Below are positions 13,277-15,192 of a stretch of 15,192 nt of DNA, piece by piece. The notes under the pieces are model-generated. The model saw only the letters and a list, made by a program, of their open reading frames with translations. It did not search any database and had not been told where the DNA came from. Made by a program: the position numbers and the translations under genes. Origin of the DNA: CAYXXN01 sp964469055 (lineage in GTDB: Bacteria; Acidobacteriota; Thermoanaerobaculia; Multivoradales; JAHEKO01); NCBI GenBank assembly GCA_964469055.1, contig CAYXXN010000057.1, forward strand, positions 1-15,192. The letters run 5' to 3'. Position 1 is the first letter of the stretch. Each line of letters begins with the position of its first letter.

Positions 13277-14503
13277 TCAGCGGTCGTCCTCGCGCTCGCC
13301 GGCGAGCAGCGTTTGGAAGGCCCGGGCGGCGGCCGAGGCGAGTTCTCGGAGAGCACCATCGTCCAGAGCCGGAACGTGATTCGGCTTGCGACGACCGACG
13401 AGAACGCAGACCAAGCGCTCGCCCAGACGCACGCCCGCGGCTGTGAACTCTCCAGCGAGGTCGCCGCCCCAGCTGGCAGCGAGGCGTCCATGGGCCGGAA
13501 GCGGTGCGAGCCCACCCGTCCACAGGTCGACGCCCGGCTCGAGCTCGAGCAAGAAAGAAGGCTCCGAGTCGCCGAACTCGCAGGCCCGGAGTCGATCGCT
13601 GGCGAGTCCGTGGCCGGCCCCGAGCCAGCCGACCCAACGGCTGCGGCGCGGGCGCAGCAGCGCCACGAGTTCGAAGTCGCCGGCGAGAGTCTGCAAGAGC
13701 GTGTCACCGACCTGGCTGGCGCTGGCGGCGAGCTGCAGGCGTACCAGGGCGTCCTCGAGGAGTCGGGCGCCACCAACGGGTTCCGAAGGAGCCCCCGTAC
13801 CGCTCAACGCCTGGCGCTCCTCGGCGGTCAGGGAGATCACCCGTCGCGGATCCGGTGCCACGGTGGGGGAGAGGGGTCGGAAGCGGCTCGTGATGGACGG
13901 CGCCCTCGTCTCCTCCTCGACCTCGCTCCAGTGTGAGCCTTGCGACGTGGCGTCCGCCAGAGCTTCGGGCGCGGCTGGCGGGCCCACCTTGGGCTGTGAG
14001 GGACGCGGTGCGCCCGTCAGCCGGGCGACGAGGTCGCCGAGGCGGGCCGGCCGAGCGATGCCGTAGTAGCGCTCGAGGGCGTCGGCGAGGCGCACTTCCG
14101 TCGTCACGTGGAGCGCCAGGCGCTTGCCGAGCAGGAAAGAGAGCTCGTCGAGATCCTCCAGTGCGTCGGGTCGATCGGTGGCGACGTCGGCGCGGCCCCC
14201 CACCGCTGCGAAGGGCACGACACGGTAGCGGCTGGCCTCGCGAGGCGACAGCAGGGCGATCACCGTGCTCGGGATCGTGGCGAGCTCGGTGGCCCCGGCC
14301 GGCGGCAGGCTGTGGAGTTCGGCGAGGGCGGTCAGCAAGCGGCCTTCACTCAGCACGTCGAGCTCGAGCAGGGCCGTTGACAGGGCGCCGCCGGATCTTC
14401 GCTGGCGCTCGAGGGCGAGCCGCAACTGCTCCTCGTCGGCCCACGCGCGGTCGAGCAGGAGGCGGCCAAGATCTTTCTTGGCCGATTTCGGGCGGGTGGC
14501 CAC
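13277..14503 (-). CDS. MshEN (GspE N-terminal) domain protein without an ATPase domain
   Basis: This is a 408-aa protein. Residues 11-149 (LGRLLLDRAWADEEQLRLAL, LLTALAELHSLP, SPREASRYRVVPFAAVGG, ALERYYG) match the type II secretion/type IV pilus ATPase N-terminal domain (MshEN), which in some proteins binds cyclic di-GMP. A low-complexity linker follows (about 165-245), then a C-terminal domain (246-402) with an alternating alpha/beta pattern that could be GAF-like, but I cannot assign it with confidence. There is no Walker A or B, so it is not a secretion ATPase; a regulatory role is inferred. The start is GTG 14503: a perfect TATAAT (14543-14538) predicts transcription from about 14531, which excludes the more upstream TTG at 14548. 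It is divergent from a TPR gene and upstream of HU. Confidence 0.8.
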   Translation of the reverse strand: MATRPKSAKKDLGRLLLDRAWADEEQLRLALERQRRSGGALSTALLELDVLSEGRLLTALAELHSLPPAGATELATIPSTVIALLSPREASRYRVVPFAAVGGRADVATDRPDALEDLDELSFLLGKRLALHVTTEVRLADALERYYGIARPARLGDLVARLTGAPRPSQPKVGPPAAPEALADATSQGSHWSEVEEETRAPSITSRFRPLSPTVAPDPRRVISLTAEERQALSGTGAPSEPVGGARLLEDALVRLQLAASASQVGDTLLQTLAGDFELVALLRPRRSRWVGWLGAGHGLASDRLRACEFGDSEPSFLLELEPGVDLWTGGLAPLPAHGRLAASWGGDLAGEFTAAGVRLGERLVCVLVGRRKPNHVPALDDGALRELASAAARAFQTLLAGEREDDR

Positions 14504-14537
14504 GGGCTGGGCTCGTCGCGCTAGGACTGCACGGGCG

Positions 14538-14580
14538 ATTATAGGCAACGAGGTTCCGCTGCTGTGCGGTCTGTTATCCT
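14538..14580. promoter_or_regulatory. Compact divergent promoter region (MshEN-domain gene / TPR gene)
   Basis: On the minus strand a perfect TATAAT lies at 14543-14538, about 35 bases before GTG 14503. On the plus strand TGTTATCCT (14572-14580) is an extended -10-like element (TG, one base, TATCCT) ending seven bases before GTG 14588. The two -10 elements are 31 bp apart, so the polymerase footprints would overlap. No consensus -35 is seen for either. Confidence 0.5.
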
Positions 14581-14587
14581 GGCGGCC

Positions 14588-15192
14588 GTGCCCGCCGCCT
14601 GGGCCCCGCGCCGCCGCTTCCTCGCCCTTGCCCTCCTCGCCGCCGCAGTGAGCGCCCCCGTCGGGGCGGTCGCGGAGGCTCCCTACCTGTTCGTCCTGGC
14701 GCGTCTCCTGGCGGACGAGGGAGAGGTCGGCGATGCCCGGGATCACCTCTCGCGTGCCGTTGAACTGGCGCCCGCCGACCCCTACCTGCGGCTCGAGTAT
14801 GCCGCCCTGCTGGCCAACCTCGGGCACTGGCGCGAGGCCTCGGAGCAGGCGTCGCGGGCGAGGGAGGTTGCCCCGGACAACCCGGAAGTCTTGCGCGCCT
14901 ACGGTCAGATCCACCTCTTCCAGGTGCGCGAGAACCCGGAGGCCATCGATCGCGCCCGGGAGGCCTTCGAAGACCTGCGACTGCGGACACCGAGCGACCT
15001 CGAGTCTCAGCTGGCCTTGGGCAGGATCTACCTCGGGCAGGGGCGCTTCGACGAGGCGGCGGCGGTCTACCGGGAGGTGCTCGCCTACTGGCCCGGACAC
15101 GCGGTGGCCCGATCCGCGCTGGTGGACGCGTTGATTCGCGGCGGGCTGAAAGGGGAGGCGGAGGAGGCCTTGACCGAGTTCTTGGCCAGCGA
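14588..15192 (+). CDS. Exported tetratricopeptide-repeat protein, N-terminal part (3' end outside window)
   Basis: The frame is open from GTG 14588 to the window end (201 full codons). The N-terminus has three arginines then a hydrophobic core (RRRFLALALLAAAVSAPVGA) and a likely signal peptidase site after AVA (residues 27-29), so export to the periplasm is expected. From residue 32 the chain is a series of TPR-type helix pairs: LLADEGEVGDARDHLSRAVE, LLANLGHWREASEQASRARE, REAFEDLRLRTP and GRIYLGQGRFDEAAAVYREV, with the TPR pattern of Gly/Ala and a Pro at repeat ends (LAPADP, VAPDNP, YWPGH). No function can be given beyond protein-protein scaffolding. No ribosome site precedes the GTG, and a -10-like element lies seven bases upstream. 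It diverges from the MshEN-domain gene. Confidence 0.85.
   Translation, partial: MPAAWAPRRRFLALALLAAAVSAPVGAVAEAPYLFVLARLLADEGEVGDARDHLSRAVELAPADPYLRLEYAALLANLGHWREASEQASRAREVAPDNPEVLRAYGQIHLFQVRENPEAIDRAREAFEDLRLRTPSDLESQLALGRIYLGQGRFDEAAAVYREVLAYWPGHAVARSALVDALIRGGLKGEAEEALTEFLAS

Noticed and set aside
14504..15100. Upstream extension of the MshEN-domain frame, including TTG 14548
   Set aside because: It runs across a perfect -10 box and then antisense to the TPR gene with a signal peptide; the domain starts near GTG 14503.
1..15192. CRISPR arrays, insertion sequences, tRNA/rRNA genes, phage genes
   Set aside because: No regularly spaced direct repeats, transposase motifs, tRNA-like cloverleaf segments or phage proteins were seen on either strand.

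Overview
The window is a GC-rich (about two thirds or more G+C by eye), densely packed bacterial chromosomal segment with 17 protein genes, 15 complete and one cut at each edge. There are no RNA genes, insertion sequences, CRISPR arrays or phage genes that I can see. The content is mostly housekeeping: mismatch repair, SSB, HU, thioredoxin reductase, phospholipid synthesis, tRNA modification and aminoacyl-tRNA proofreading. Outer-membrane-type lipoprotein processing, a T2SS/T4P-type MshEN domain protein and Sec-exported TPR proteins point to a diderm. Gene content and style would fit Acidobacteriota (for example Thermoanaerobaculia-like) or another high-GC deep diderm lineage, but this is inference and no marker here decides it.

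Layout. Bases 1-426 (+) hold the end of a hydantoinase B/5-oxoprolinase-type subunit. Bases 493-1932 (+) encode a lipoprotein M48 metalloprotease. A tight minus-strand operon runs from 6084 down to 1945: trxB, a magnesium-chelatase/MoxR-like AAA+ ATPase, a VWA-domain partner, and tag (3-methyladenine DNA glycosylase I). A ferritin gene (6222-6737, +) diverges from trxB. A second minus-strand group runs from 9300 to 6752: tsaB, a 246-bp gap, a small YdcH/DUF465 protein, psd and pssA. mutS (9299-11908, +) diverges from tsaB, with the two start codons sharing bases. ssb (-) and dtd (12413-12856, +) are a divergent pair. An HU/IHF-family gene (-), an MshEN-domain protein with an unassigned C-terminal domain (-) and the start of an exported TPR protein (+) finish the window.

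How the genes work together. pssA and psd catalyse consecutive steps to phosphatidylethanolamine and overlap by GTGA. The AAA+ and VWA genes are a two-component machine of the chelatase/MoxR type, translationally coupled to trxB by a TTGA overlap with a strong Shine-Dalgarno sequence. Their substrate is unknown, and they are the least understood system here. mutS, ssb, tag and HU act on DNA; tsaB and dtd act on tRNA.

Non-coding structure is the other interesting layer. All four convergent gene junctions carry a GC-rich hairpin without a U-tract. mutS and the TPR gene have -10-like boxes only 7-8 nt before their start codons, which suggests leaderless transcripts. I found no clear evidence of a wholly new defence or biosynthetic system.
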